Source of the DNA: Bog-532 sp963824545
Lineage (GTDB): Bacteria > Actinomycetota > Actinomycetes > Streptosporangiales > Streptosporangiaceae
Assembly: GCA_963824545.1 (NCBI GenBank)
Contig: CAWGPP010000004.1
Span: 25,341 to 89,340 of the forward strand
Length of the DNA: 64,000 nucleotides
Direction: 5' to 3'
The notes under the pieces were generated by a model. The model did not search any database, was not told where the DNA came from, and saw nothing but the letters and a program-made list of their open reading frames with translations. The number at the start of each line of letters is the position of its first letter. Within the stretch, counting starts at the first letter, position 1. Made by a program: the position numbers and the translations under genes. Positions 1-8,863 of the stretch are shown here, piece after piece.

Positions 1-891
1 ACGGTGGAGGAAATCGCCGCGGAGAAGGCGGGCATCATCAAGCCGGGCGCGCTGGCGGTGCTGGCCCAGCAGTCGCTGCCCGCGGCCGAGGTGCTGCTGC
101 GCCGGGTCTCCGAGACGGGCGCGACCGCGGCCCGGGAAGGCATCGAGTTCGGCGTCCTCGAGCGTGAGATCGCGTTGGGTGGCCAGCTGCTCACCCTGCG
201 CGGCCTGAACGGCGTCTATCCCGAGCTCTTCCTGCCCTTGTTCGGCGAGTACCAGGCGGGCAACGCCGCGTGCGCCCTGGCCGCGGTGGAGGGGTTCGCC
301 GGCGTCGCACAGGACGGCCGGGGCGAGCGCGCGCCCCTCGACGTCGAGCTGGTCCGGCAGGCCTTCGCCGGCCTGCGGTCCCCGGGCCGGCTCGAGGTGC
401 TGCGGCGCAGTCCCACCGTGATCGTCGACGCGGCCCACAACCCGGCCGGCATGGCGGCCAGCATGGCCGCGCTGACCGAGGCGTTCAGCTTCAGCCGGAT
501 CGTCGGCGTCCTGGCCGTCAGCGCGGACAAGGACGTGGCCGGGATCCTCGACGAGATGGAGCCCGTCCTGTCCGACCTGGTGGTCACGCGGAACTCCACC
601 GACCGTTCGCTGCCCGTCGCCGAACTCGCCGAGCTGGCTCGGGACATCTTCGGGGAGGACCGTGTCCAGTCGGCCGAGCGGATGGACGACGCCATCGAGA
701 TGGCCGTGACGCTCGCCGACGACGTCCCCGACGCGGAAGTGCCCGGCGGCGGGGGAGTGCTGATCACCGGCTCGGTCGTCACGGCCGGTGACGCCCGCCT
801 GCTGCTCCGCCCGGACGCCGGGACCGGCGATGCGCCGCAGCCGGACGCCGGGACGGGCCGGCACCCATTTACCGCTGCCGACCTGTCGTGA
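1..891 (+). CDS. folC: Folylpolyglutamate synthase / dihydrofolate synthase, C-terminal part (5' end outside window)
   Basis: Cytoplasmic Mur-ligase-type enzyme that adds glutamate to (dihydro)folate using ATP. The frame is open from base 1 and begins inside the conserved AEKAGIIKPG segment that follows the central P-loop domain, so the N-terminal ATP-binding part lies upstream of the window. The C-terminal Mur ligase domain is recognisable from VDAAHNP (nt 424-447, usually DGAHNP in the family) and LAVSADKD (about nt 508-534). The last 20 codons are a low-complexity tail in which PDAGTG occurs twice. The stop codon is followed at once by a DUF4233-type gene, the usual actinobacterial arrangement. 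Confidence 0.93.
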   Translation, partial: TVEEIAAEKAGIIKPGALAVLAQQSLPAAEVLLRRVSETGATAAREGIEFGVLEREIALGGQLLTLRGLNGVYPELFLPLFGEYQAGNAACALAAVEGFAGVAQDGRGERAPLDVELVRQAFAGLRSPGRLEVLRRSPTVIVDAAHNPAGMAASMAALTEAFSFSRIVGVLAVSADKDVAGILDEMEPVLSDLVVTRNSTDRSLPVAELAELARDIFGEDRVQSAERMDDAIEMAVTLADDVPDAEVPGGGGVLITGSVVTAGDARLLLRPDAGTGDAPQPDAGTGRHPFTAADLS

Positions 892-1312
892 CGAGCCCAC
901 ACAGCCCCGACGGCCCCGCGCCCGGGCCGGCCCCGCGATCCCTGACCCCGGGCCGGAGCCGGGCCGCCGCGGCACCCGCCGCAGGCGGCCGATCCTGCGC
1001 CGGCTGTGCGCCTCCGTCCTCGTCTTCGAAGCCATCGTGCTGATCCTGGCGATCCCGGTCGCGATCACGATCGAGCACCTCCAGCACGGGGTCGCCGGCG
1101 GCGTGGGCGGCGGGCTGGCGCTTGTCGCCGTGCTGCTCGCGGGCCTGATCGGCCGGGGCCGCTGGGCACTGGTGGCCGGCACCGTCTTGCAGGTCCTCAT
1201 CATCGCGGCCGGGATTGCGGTCCCCGCGCTCTACGTCCTCGGCGTGATTTTCGCCGCCTTCTGGTTCGGCGGAATCTGGATGGCGAACCGGCTGGAGGCC
1301 GGCACGGGCTAG
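830..1312 (+). CDS. DUF4233 small membrane protein, start uncertain
   Basis: Small integral membrane protein of unknown function that habitually follows folC in actinobacteria. Two or three hydrophobic helices span about nt 1008-1300, starting with LCASVLVFEAIVLILAIPV, and the end WFGGIWMANRLE is typical of the family. The start is a problem. In the frame of the membrane part there is no ATG, GTG or TTG between the folC stop and the first helix, so the nearest starts (ATG 830, GTG 788) lie inside folC. A GTG at 888 overlaps the folC TGA in the usual coupled fashion but is one frame off. A single missing base between about 895 and 1000 would join that GTG to the body of the gene. The coordinate given is the nearest in-frame ATG. 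Confidence 0.75.
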   Translation: MRRSRTPGRAGTHLPLPTCRDEPTQPRRPRARAGPAIPDPGPEPGRRGTRRRRPILRRLCASVLVFEAIVLILAIPVAITIEHLQHGVAGGVGGGLALVAVLLAGLIGRGRWALVAGTVLQVLIIAAGIAVPALYVLGVIFAAFWFGGIWMANRLEAGTG

Positions 1313-1353
1313 TCTAGGGATCGTCGCCCTGAGTGATTGAAGGGAAGCGGTTA

Positions 1354-2862
1354 GTGACTGCAACGCTGCCCGTCCAGGCCGTCCAGGACGTCCAGCCCGA
1401 GCCGCCGGCCGCCGATGCCCGGCACCCGCTCCCTGGGCCCGCGGCATCCCGCCCGGCCGGGGCCGTCCGCCGGTTCGCCGCCGACGTGGCCGGGGCCGCC
1501 GCCGTCGTCACCGTCGCCCCGCTGTGCTTCCTGCAGGCGCCGAACGCGATCGCCTGGGCCATGGCCAGCCCGGTACCCGGCGGCACCGAGGTCATGCGGG
1601 CCGCGGGCCTGGCGCTCCCGGCGATGGCCGCCCTCGGCGGCGTCGCGGCGCTGGCGGTCACGCGCCTGCGGGCCTGGCCCGTGCTGCTGATCGGCCTGCT
1701 GGCCATGGCGGTCGGCGACGCGCTCGGCGGTGCCGCGCACACCGTCGGCCTGATCGGCGCGGACCGGATCCTGCACGGCGCCGCGGCCGGTGTCGCCATG
1801 CCGGCCGCGCTCGCGCTGGCCTGGGAGCGCCGCGCCCGGCACCTGCTCGTCGCGTTGTGGGCCGCCGTCACGGTTACCGGCCTCATCGCGGCGACCGCGG
1901 TCGTCCACGCCCGCCTGGCCGGCGGTGACTGGCACGCGGCGCTCGCCCCCAGTCCATGGCTCACCGGCGCGGCGCTGACGCTGGCCGCCCTCTACGCCGT
2001 CCTCGCGGACGGGCCTGGCCCCGCAGGCCCCGCTGCGCGCGGCGGCACGGGGCGGCCGGTCACCCGGGCCGACGCCACGCACGAGCGGACCCAGCTCGCG
2101 GTGCTGGCCGTGCCCGGCATCGGCCTCAGCGTGCTCAGCGTGGCCGTCACCTTCCGCCAGCCCGCCGCGCTGCTCGCCGCCGCCTCCGTGAGCATCGTGA
2201 TCCTCTACGGGGTGGCCGCCGTGGCGTCGGCCGACAAGGTGGTCGGCGGCTGGCTCTGCTTCCCGCTGATCGGCGCGGTGACCGGCCTGGTAGTCGCGCC
2301 GGCCGCGGGCGCGGTCACCAGCCTGCGCGCGCTCGCGCCCGCCGCCGGCCCCGGCCTGGCCGCCCTGGCGGCATCCTGGCTGCCGCTGGCCGCGACGGCC
2401 GGCGCTGCCCTGGTGGGCGCGGCCACCGCCCTGCTCCTGCGGCGCCGCCCGGGCCTCGTGGTGCTGGCCGGCCTGGCGGTCACCGCGGAGAGCCTGATCG
2501 CCGCGCGGGTGGCGGGGCCCTTCGCGTCCGGTCCGGTGCTGGCCGGCGTCAGCGTGCCACTCGCCGCCGGCCTGGCCGCGGCGATGACGGCGGCGCTGGC
2601 CGACGCATCGGCCGCCAGCGCGCTGTCCGGGGTGTCGCTGCTGCTGGCCGGGCTGATGACCGGTTACCTGGCGGCCGGATCCGTGCAGGTGCGGATGGTG
2701 CTCCGGCTGGCCGCCGCGCCATCGGCGGCCCGGTCTGCCCTGACCGGGGCCGCTGGCCTGTGGGAGCTGGCCGGCGCCGGGTCGGTCGTGATCGTCATAG
2801 CGGCCATAATTATCGCGGGCCGGGCGCGCCGCGCCGGTTCCTCGGCGCGCTCGCGCGGGTAA
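1354..2862 (+). CDS. Polytopic membrane protein, divergent MFS-like, function unknown
   Basis: About 502 residues with a 45-residue Pro/Ala-rich cytoplasmic N-terminus and then roughly 12 hydrophobic segments made mostly of Ala, Val, Leu and Gly. The stretch DRILHGAAAGVAMPAALALAW (about nt 1762-1830) resembles the motif-C region of major facilitator transporters, and the layout of two bundles around a polar loop (about nt 2005-2090) fits that fold. The canonical motif-A signature is absent, so the substrate and even transport are unknown. GTG 1354 is preferred over GTG 1333 because GAAGGGA lies 8 bases upstream of it. The gene sits between DUF4233 and ndk, on the same strand as both. Confidence 0.72.
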   Translation: MTATLPVQAVQDVQPEPPAADARHPLPGPAASRPAGAVRRFAADVAGAAAVVTVAPLCFLQAPNAIAWAMASPVPGGTEVMRAAGLALPAMAALGGVAALAVTRLRAWPVLLIGLLAMAVGDALGGAAHTVGLIGADRILHGAAAGVAMPAALALAWERRARHLLVALWAAVTVTGLIAATAVVHARLAGGDWHAALAPSPWLTGAALTLAALYAVLADGPGPAGPAARGGTGRPVTRADATHERTQLAVLAVPGIGLSVLSVAVTFRQPAALLAAASVSIVILYGVAAVASADKVVGGWLCFPLIGAVTGLVVAPAAGAVTSLRALAPAAGPGLAALAASWLPLAATAGAALVGAATALLLRRRPGLVVLAGLAVTAESLIAARVAGPFASGPVLAGVSVPLAAGLAAAMTAALADASAASALSGVSLLLAGLMTGYLAAGSVQVRMVLRLAAAPSAARSALTGAAGLWELAGAGSVVIVIAAIIIAGRARRAGSSARSRG

Positions 2863-2933
2863 ACTTTCGAGCCGCGGGTATCTGCCTGATCTGCTCGCGA
2901 CAACGTGCCAGCCGCCTTGCAGAAGGAGCGTCG

Positions 2934-3344
2934 TTGCCCGAACGTACTCTTGTCCTCATCAAGCCCGATGGGGTCCGCCGTGGCCTGATAGGCGCGGTTA
3001 TCTCCTGGATCGAGCGCAAGGGCCTCAGCGTCGCGGCGCTGGAGCTGAGGACGCTCGACCGGGACACGGCGAGCACTCACTACGCCGAGCACACAGGCAA
3101 ACCGTTCTTCGAGCCGGTCGTGGACTTCATCACCTCCGGGCCGCTGGTGGCCATGGTCGTGGAGGGGCCCCGGGCGGTGGAAGCATTCCGCGCGCTGGCC
3201 GGGGCGACCGACCCGGTCAAGGCCTCGCCGGGCACCATCCGCGGGGACCATGCGTTGGAGATAGGGGAGAACGTCGTCCATGGCTCCGATTCGGTGGAGT
3301 CGGCCCAGCGCGAAATCAAGATCTTCTTTCCGGAACTCGCTTGA
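2934..3344 (+). CDS. ndk: Nucleoside diphosphate kinase
   Basis: Balances NTP and dNTP pools by moving the gamma phosphate of ATP to nucleoside diphosphates through a phospho-histidine. The 136-residue protein has the family's usual length. It opens with ERTLVLIKPDGVRRGLIG and carries the active-site block NVVHGSDS, with the catalytic histidine at residue 116. The start is a TTG at 2934 preceded by the ribosome site AGAAGGAG 6-7 bases away. The same reading frame is open far upstream, but that part is a shadow of the membrane protein gene. Downstream lies an AT-rich region leading to mreB. Confidence 0.96.
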   Translation: MPERTLVLIKPDGVRRGLIGAVISWIERKGLSVAALELRTLDRDTASTHYAEHTGKPFFEPVVDFITSGPLVAMVVEGPRAVEAFRALAGATDPVKASPGTIRGDHALEIGENVVHGSDSVESAQREIKIFFPELA

Positions 3345-3404
3345 TGCCCTTTGCCGAGGCAACGATTTGGTCTCTCTTATCAGGGGCAGCAGATAACGTA
3401 CGCG

Positions 3405-3497
3405 GCCGACGCGGCGTGGCCTTAAGAAATTTTTCACAAATGCTTCACCCGGCTCACAAGGCTCCGAAGCGCCCGATCGGGAAGGTTGCCGTCCCCC
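3405..3497 (+). promoter_or_regulatory. AT-rich leader and probable promoter region of the mre cluster
   Basis: The 153 bases between ndk and mreB include an unusually AT-rich run around 3420-3446 (CTTAAGAAATTTTTCACAAA) in otherwise very GC-rich DNA, followed by the ribosome site GGGAAGG (3479-3485). I infer the main promoter of mreBCD-PBP2-rodA is here because the next four junctions are overlapping or nearly so. I cannot fix individual -35 and -10 hexamers with confidence. Confidence 0.35.
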
Positions 3498-4529
3498 ATG
3501 AGTAATGCGATGGCGCTCCTCGGCCGCGACATGGCGGTCGACCTCGGTACCGCCAACACGCTCGTCTACGTGCGTGGCCGCGGGATCGTGCTCAATGAGC
3601 CCTCGGTGGTCGCGCTGAACACGAATACCGGCCATATCGTCGCGGTGGGTATCGAGGCGAAACGGATGATCGGCCGGACGCCGGGCAACATCGTCGCCAT
3701 CCGGCCGCTGAAGGACGGCGTGATCGCCGACTTCGACGTGACCGAGCGCATGCTGCGGTACTTCATCCAGAAGGTGCACCGGCGGCGGCACATGGCTAAA
3801 CCGCGGATCGTCGTCGCCGTCCCCAGCGGCATCACCGGGGTCGAGCAGAGCGCGGTCAAGGAGGCCGGCCACCAGGCCGGCGCGCGCCGCGTGTACATCA
3901 TCGAGGAACCGATGGCGGCGGCCATCGGCGCCGGGCTGCCGGTCAACGAGCCGACCGGCAACATGGTGGTGGATATCGGCGGCGGGACGACCGAGGTCGC
4001 CGTGATCTCGCTCGGCGGCATCGTCACGTCACAGTCCATCCGGATCGGCGGGGACGAACTGGACGACGCGATCATCAGCTTCGGCAAAAAGGAGTACTCG
4101 CTGATGCTCGGCGAGCGCACGGCCGAGGAGATCAAGATGGCGCTCGGGTCGGCGTTCCCCGGAGCGGATGAACCGCACGCCGAGATTCGCGGCCGGGACC
4201 TGGTCAGCGGCCTGCCGAAGACGATCGTGATTTCCGCCTCGGAGGTCCGGCGGGCCATCGAAGAACCGCTTAACCTGGTCATCGACGCGGTGAAAACCAC
4301 GCTGGACAAGTGCCCGCCCGAGCTCGCCGGCGACGTGATGGACCGGGGCATCGCCCTGACCGGCGGCGGCGCGCTGCTGCGCGGGCTGGACCAGCGGATC
4401 CGCGAAGAGACGGGGATGCCCGTCCATGTGGCCGACAACCCGCTTGACTCGGTGGTGCTCGGGACGGGTAAGTGCGTCGAGGATTTCGACACGCTGCGCC
4501 AGGTCCTCGTGCCCGAGACCCGCCGCTGA
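3498..4529 (+). CDS. mreB: Rod-shape-determining actin homologue MreB
   Basis: Membrane-associated, ATP-dependent actin-like filament protein that guides the cell-wall elongation machinery. In spore-forming actinomycetes it mainly serves spore-wall assembly. The 343-residue protein has the phosphate-1 motif MAVDLGTANTLVYV at the N-terminus, the phosphate-2 motif NMVVDIGGGTTEVAVISLGG (about residues 155-174) and the adenosine motif LTGGGALLRGLD near residue 288. ATG 3498 is chosen over TTG 3486, which would abut the ribosome site GGGAAGG directly. ATG 3510 is a possible shorter start. It is followed by mreC after 41 bases. Confidence 0.96.
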   Translation: MSNAMALLGRDMAVDLGTANTLVYVRGRGIVLNEPSVVALNTNTGHIVAVGIEAKRMIGRTPGNIVAIRPLKDGVIADFDVTERMLRYFIQKVHRRRHMAKPRIVVAVPSGITGVEQSAVKEAGHQAGARRVYIIEEPMAAAIGAGLPVNEPTGNMVVDIGGGTTEVAVISLGGIVTSQSIRIGGDELDDAIISFGKKEYSLMLGERTAEEIKMALGSAFPGADEPHAEIRGRDLVSGLPKTIVISASEVRRAIEEPLNLVIDAVKTTLDKCPPELAGDVMDRGIALTGGGALLRGLDQRIREETGMPVHVADNPLDSVVLGTGKCVEDFDTLRQVLVPETRR

Positions 4530-4570
4530 TTCAATGGGCCGCCGCGGCAGCGGCGCCCACGAGGAGTCGC

Positions 4571-5500
4571 ATGCACGACACCCGGCGAGTGCGCCTGGTC
4601 CTCGGTGTTCTGCTGATCGCTGCGGTCGCGCTCATCACAGTGGACTTCCGCGACGGCGGCTCGTCGCCGGTGCGTGGCGCGGGAGCCGGCTTCTTCGGCC
4701 CGGTGGAGCGGGTCACCAGCGACGTCACCAGCCCGATCTCCAGCCTCTTCGACTGGGTCACCAGCGGTCCCTCGGCGGACAGCAAGATCGCGGCGCTCCA
4801 GGGGGCCAACGCCAGACTGCGCGCCGAACTGAGCTCGGCGCAGCTCAGCCAGGCCGATGAGGCGCAGCTGTCATCGCTGCTGCGGCTGGCCGGCCGCGGC
4901 GGTTACCGGATCGTCGCCGCCAGCGTCATCGCGGCCGGGGAGGACTACGCGAACTCAGTCACCCTCGACGTGGGCAGCCGGGACGGCGTGCACGCCCAGG
5001 AGACGGTGCTGAACGGCGACGGCCTGGTGGGGACCGTCACCCAGGTCAGCTCGGACACCTCGACGGTGCTGCTGGCCACGGACGCGTCCTCGGTCGTGGG
5101 GGCGCGGATGGCGGGCTCCAATCAGATCGGCGCGGTGAGCGGTACCGGCAAGTCGCTGTCCGGCCCCTCCCTGATGCAGCTGAAGCTGTTCGATGCGAAC
5201 GCGACGCTGCAGCCGGGGCAGAGCCTGGTCACCTTCGGTTCGGTGCAGGACCGGCCGTACGTGCCGGGGGTGCCGATCGGCCGGATCACCACCGTGCGGG
5301 GCAACACCGGATCGCTCACCCAGACGGCGCTGGTCAGGCCGTTCGTGAACTTCACCTCACTCGGCGTCGTCGGGGTCGTGACCGGGGGGCCCGCCCAGAA
5401 CCCGAGAGACTCCGTGCTGCCCCCGGGTCCCACGCCCGTGCCCACCGCCACGGTTACGCCCAGCGCCAGCCCGACGGTTACCACCCCCGCGGGCGGGTGA
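4571..5500 (+). CDS. mreC: Rod-shape-determining protein MreC
   Basis: Bitopic membrane protein whose periplasm-side beta domain links MreB/MreD to the transpeptidase PBP2. The 309-residue product has a short cytoplasmic start (MHDTRRVR), one transmembrane helix (about residues 8-24), a coiled coil (about 60-100) and then the MreC beta domain with the family segments IAAGEDYANSVTLDVGSRDGV and GLVGTVTQV. A Pro/Thr-rich tail closes the protein. ATG 4571 follows GAGGAG at 4561-4566. The mreD start lies one base past the stop codon, so the two are almost certainly co-translated. Confidence 0.94.
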   Translation: MHDTRRVRLVLGVLLIAAVALITVDFRDGGSSPVRGAGAGFFGPVERVTSDVTSPISSLFDWVTSGPSADSKIAALQGANARLRAELSSAQLSQADEAQLSSLLRLAGRGGYRIVAASVIAAGEDYANSVTLDVGSRDGVHAQETVLNGDGLVGTVTQVSSDTSTVLLATDASSVVGARMAGSNQIGAVSGTGKSLSGPSLMQLKLFDANATLQPGQSLVTFGSVQDRPYVPGVPIGRITTVRGNTGSLTQTALVRPFVNFTSLGVVGVVTGGPAQNPRDSVLPPGPTPVPTATVTPSASPTVTTPAGG

Positions 5501-5501
5501 C

Positions 5502-6788
5502 GTGCGCCGGCTGATCATTTCCTGCGCCGTCGTCGCGGTGGCGCTGCTCGCCCAGCTCACCTTCGTCAACCGGCTCGCCCTGCCCGGCGGGACCGGCCCG
5601 GACCTCGTGCTGCTCGCCGTGGTGGCGCTCGCGCTCACCGGCGGCCCGATCCCTGGCATGCTGACCGGCTTCCTCGCCGGGCTGGCCCTCGACGTCGCGC
5701 CGCCCGCCAGCCACACGATCGGCCAGTACGCGCTGGTGTTCTGCCTCGTCGGTTACGGCTGCGGGCGGCTGGCGGGGCTGGGTGAGGCGTCGCCCGCGCT
5801 GTACGTGGGCATCTCGGCGGCGGCGGCCGCGGTTGGCGCGGCCCTGCACGCGGCGCTCGGCGTGATGCTCAGTGACCCCGAGGTGACGTGGGCCGCGGTG
5901 CGGCGCGTGCTTCCGCCGTCGCTGATCTACGACGTGATCCTGAGCCCGTTCGTGCTGTACGCGGTCGTCCGGCTCAACGGCTGGGCCGGCCGGTCCGCCA
6001 CCGAGGAGAGCGCACCGGCCGTCTCGGCGGCCCGCCCGGCCACCGTCGGCGCCGGTGCCGGTGCCGTCCGGCCAGCCGGCGCGCCGGGTACGCCCCGGCT
6101 CAATCTCGCGGACCGGCGCGGCGGCGGGTCCTGGATCGCCGCCGCCCGGACGGCCAGCGCCGCGCGCCCCGCCGCCGTCTGGCGCCCGGACGCCCAGCGT
6201 GACCTGAAGCTGCACTTCAGCGGATCGCGTGGGGCAGGTCTCGCGGGCCGCCCGGCCCGCGGGGCGGGCCCGGCCCGGCCCGCCGGCGCGTCCTCGCCGA
6301 AGATGAACTTCCGGTCCGGCCGGCGTGACCGGCTGGCAGGCGGGAGTTCCGCCGCACCGCCGCGCGCCGCGGCCCCGCGGTTCCGGCGGCACAGCGCCAC
6401 GATCGGGACGGGCGGTGCGCTGAGCGCGAGCACGCCGCGGCGCGGCACGTTCGGCCGCCGGGCCAGGCTCGCCGGCCGGGGCACGTTCGGCGGCCGCCGT
6501 TCGTTTGGTACGCGTCAGCCGCCGGCCTCGGCCGGCCGGGACGTGTTCCGCCGCCGCCGCAGCCGTGTCTCGTTCGGCCGCACGTCGCTCGGGCGCACGT
6601 CGCTCGGCGGGAGCGTGCCGGGCCGGGGTAAGGCGCCGCGCCGGGGATCGTTCGGCACTACCGGCCGCCGGCCTCGCCCGGGCCTGGCCGGGCGAGGCCG
6701 CACGGCGCCGCGGCTGCGGATGCGGCGTGGCAAGGTGCGCGCCCGGGTACAGCGGTTCTTGCATAGGGGAGCGGGAGGTTACCGGTGA
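5502..6788 (+). CDS. mreD: Rod-shape-determining protein MreD with a roughly 250-residue basic C-terminal extension
   Basis: Residues 1 to about 170 are a normal MreD: five or so hydrophobic helices, with LTFVNRLALPGGTGPDLVLL and the conserved LIYDVILSPFVL near the last helix. A typical MreD ends there, but this frame continues for about 250 more residues that are extremely rich in Arg, Gly, Ala and Ser. The last third has seven variants of a short motif of the form (G/R/S)(T/S)(F/L)G: GTFGR, GTFGG, RSFGT, VSFGR, TSLGR, TSLGG, GSFGT (nt 6440-6660). The tail would be cytoplasmic and strongly positive. The frame stays open to a TGATG overlap with the PBP2 start, which argues against a frameshift artefact. 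Start is GTG 5502. Confidence 0.9.
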   Translation: MRRLIISCAVVAVALLAQLTFVNRLALPGGTGPDLVLLAVVALALTGGPIPGMLTGFLAGLALDVAPPASHTIGQYALVFCLVGYGCGRLAGLGEASPALYVGISAAAAAVGAALHAALGVMLSDPEVTWAAVRRVLPPSLIYDVILSPFVLYAVVRLNGWAGRSATEESAPAVSAARPATVGAGAGAVRPAGAPGTPRLNLADRRGGGSWIAAARTASAARPAAVWRPDAQRDLKLHFSGSRGAGLAGRPARGAGPARPAGASSPKMNFRSGRRDRLAGGSSAAPPRAAAPRFRRHSATIGTGGALSASTPRRGTFGRRARLAGRGTFGGRRSFGTRQPPASAGRDVFRRRRSRVSFGRTSLGRTSLGGSVPGRGKAPRRGSFGTTGRRPRPGLAGRGRTAPRLRMRRGKVRARVQRFLHRGAGGYR

Positions 6789-8863
6789 TGTCGGCGTCCC
6801 GGCGGCGGATGGCGGTGCTGTACGTGGTGGTGGCTTCGTTGCTGATCACCCTCGGCGGCCGGCTCTGGTACATCCAGGTCATGAACGGCACCAGCTACGT
6901 GAAGCTGGCGTCGGCGAACCAGACCCGGAACACGATCGTCCCGGCCGTGCGCGGCCAGATCCTCGACGATATGGGCAACGCCCTGGTGGCCAACCGCACC
7001 GCGCTGGTGGTCTCGGTCGACATGATGACGCTGTCCCAGCGCCCCGACGGGGGCGCGGCGGTGCTGCGCCGCCTGGCGCCCATGCTGAACATGCCGTACC
7101 AGTTGCTGAAGGACAAGGTGCGGCTGTGCAGTCCCACCGTGACCCAGCCGTGCTGGGCCGGGTCCCCGTATCAGCCGATTCCGGTGGACCAGAGCGTCTC
7201 CGAGCAGGTGGCCCTGCAGATCATGGAGGAACAGCGCCAGTTTCCCGGCGTGACGGCACAGACTCAGGGAGTGGTCGAATACCCCTCACCGCAGGGTGCG
7301 GATCCGGCCCAGGTGCTGGGTTACCTGCTGCCCGCCACCACCCAGCAGCTGAAGGCGGATCACCTGCCGTCCCAGGTCGGCTACTCCAGCGCCAACCTGG
7401 TCGGCCAGAGCGGGCTGGAGGAGCAGTACAACAACCAGCTCGCCGGTAAGACGGGCACCAACACGGTGTCGGTGAACGCGGCCGGTGACGTCACAGGAAC
7501 CGTGGGCGGGACGCCCGCCCAGTCCGGCGACGACCTCGTTACCAGCATCAACTCCGCCATCCAGGCCGACGCGCAGCAGGCACTCAACACCGCCATCAGC
7601 AAGGCGCAGGCGGCCGGCAACGACGCCACCCAGGGCGCGGCCGTGGTCATGACGACCACCGGGCGGATCGTGGCGATGGCCAGTTACCCGGACTACAACC
7701 CCAACGTGTGGACCAACGGCATCTCCCAGTCGGAGTTCAACGCGCTGTTCGGGGCGCGGGACGGCGCGCCGGCCGTCAACTGGGCCACCCAGGGCCAGTA
7801 CGCGCCCGGTTCCACCTGGAAGGTGACCTCCACCGCCGCCGCGGTCGCGAACGGCTATCCCTTGGACGGCTCCTACGACTGCCCGGCCTCGATCAGCATC
7901 GGCGGCCACTCCTACATCAACGACGGCGCGCCGAACCTCGGCGCGATGTCGTTCGCCGAGGCGCTGATCCAGTCCTGCGACACCGTGTACTACAACCTCG
8001 GCTACGAGATGTGGCAGCACGACAATCCGGGCGCCAACGTCGTCACCAGCCCGAAGGCGCCGGTCCAGAAGATGCAGCAGATGGCGCTGGACTGGGGCTT
8101 CGGCAAACCAACGGGCATTGACCTGCCGGACGAGTCCACCGGTACGGTACCGACCAGGGAATGGCTGTACTACTACTGGAAGGACAACGCCTACACCGGC
8201 CAGGACTGGTGCAAGAACGGCAAGGCCGACGGCAGCTACGTCCAGCAGATCGAATACCAGGACTGCCAGGACGGCAACGTCTGGGAGCCGGGCCAGGCGG
8301 CGATCGCCGCCATCGGCCAGGGCTATGACCTGGTGACACCGCTCCAGCTGGCCAACGCCTACGTGGCCCTGGCCAACGGCGGCACGCTATACGCGCCGCG
8401 CATCGGTGAGGCGCTGCTCAGCCCCTCGGGCGCGAAGGCGCAGAAGATCACGCCCCCCATCGCCGGGCACCTGCCCGTCTCGCGCAACACGCTCGCCTAC
8501 ATCAGGAACGCGCTGGCGGGGGTGGTGACCCAGGGCACCGCGGCCGGCGCGTTCTCCGGCTTCCCGCTCAATCAGGTCTGCGTGGCCGGCAAGACCGGTA
8601 CCGCCGAAGTGATGGGGAAGGTCGCCACCTCGGTGTTCGCGTCGTTCGCGCCGTGCAGCAACCCCCAGTACGTGGTGGTCATGATGATCCCCAACTCCGG
8701 TTTCGGCGCCGACGCCTCCGCGCCCGCCGTCCGCCAGATCTGGGACGGCATCTACGGCCTGGAAGGGCACAAGGCCGCGGTGACCGGCGGCCAGGTGCCC
8801 TCGTCACTGCCGCAGATCCTCTCCACCGGCCAGATCAGCCCGCCGAAGGGATACACGGGATGA
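6788..8863 (+). CDS. mrdA: Penicillin-binding protein 2, elongation-specific transpeptidase
   Basis: Class B monofunctional transpeptidase that crosslinks peptidoglycan together with RodA. The 691-residue protein has a signal-anchor helix (about residues 8-28), the dimerisation region with VRGQILDDMGN, and the transpeptidase domain. The three active-site motifs are STWK (Ser342), SCD in the SxN position (about residue 396) and KTGT (Lys602). ATG 6788 overlaps the mreD stop (TGATG); the adjacent GTG 6785 is an equally open alternative. The stop overlaps the rodA ATG by four bases, so the pair is translationally coupled. Confidence 0.95.
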   Translation: MSASRRRMAVLYVVVASLLITLGGRLWYIQVMNGTSYVKLASANQTRNTIVPAVRGQILDDMGNALVANRTALVVSVDMMTLSQRPDGGAAVLRRLAPMLNMPYQLLKDKVRLCSPTVTQPCWAGSPYQPIPVDQSVSEQVALQIMEEQRQFPGVTAQTQGVVEYPSPQGADPAQVLGYLLPATTQQLKADHLPSQVGYSSANLVGQSGLEEQYNNQLAGKTGTNTVSVNAAGDVTGTVGGTPAQSGDDLVTSINSAIQADAQQALNTAISKAQAAGNDATQGAAVVMTTTGRIVAMASYPDYNPNVWTNGISQSEFNALFGARDGAPAVNWATQGQYAPGSTWKVTSTAAAVANGYPLDGSYDCPASISIGGHSYINDGAPNLGAMSFAEALIQSCDTVYYNLGYEMWQHDNPGANVVTSPKAPVQKMQQMALDWGFGKPTGIDLPDESTGTVPTREWLYYYWKDNAYTGQDWCKNGKADGSYVQQIEYQDCQDGNVWEPGQAAIAAIGQGYDLVTPLQLANAYVALANGGTLYAPRIGEALLSPSGAKAQKITPPIAGHLPVSRNTLAYIRNALAGVVTQGTAAGAFSGFPLNQVCVAGKTGTAEVMGKVATSVFASFAPCSNPQYVVVMMIPNSGFGADASAPAVRQIWDGIYGLEGHKAAVTGGQVPSSLPQILSTGQISPPKGYTG

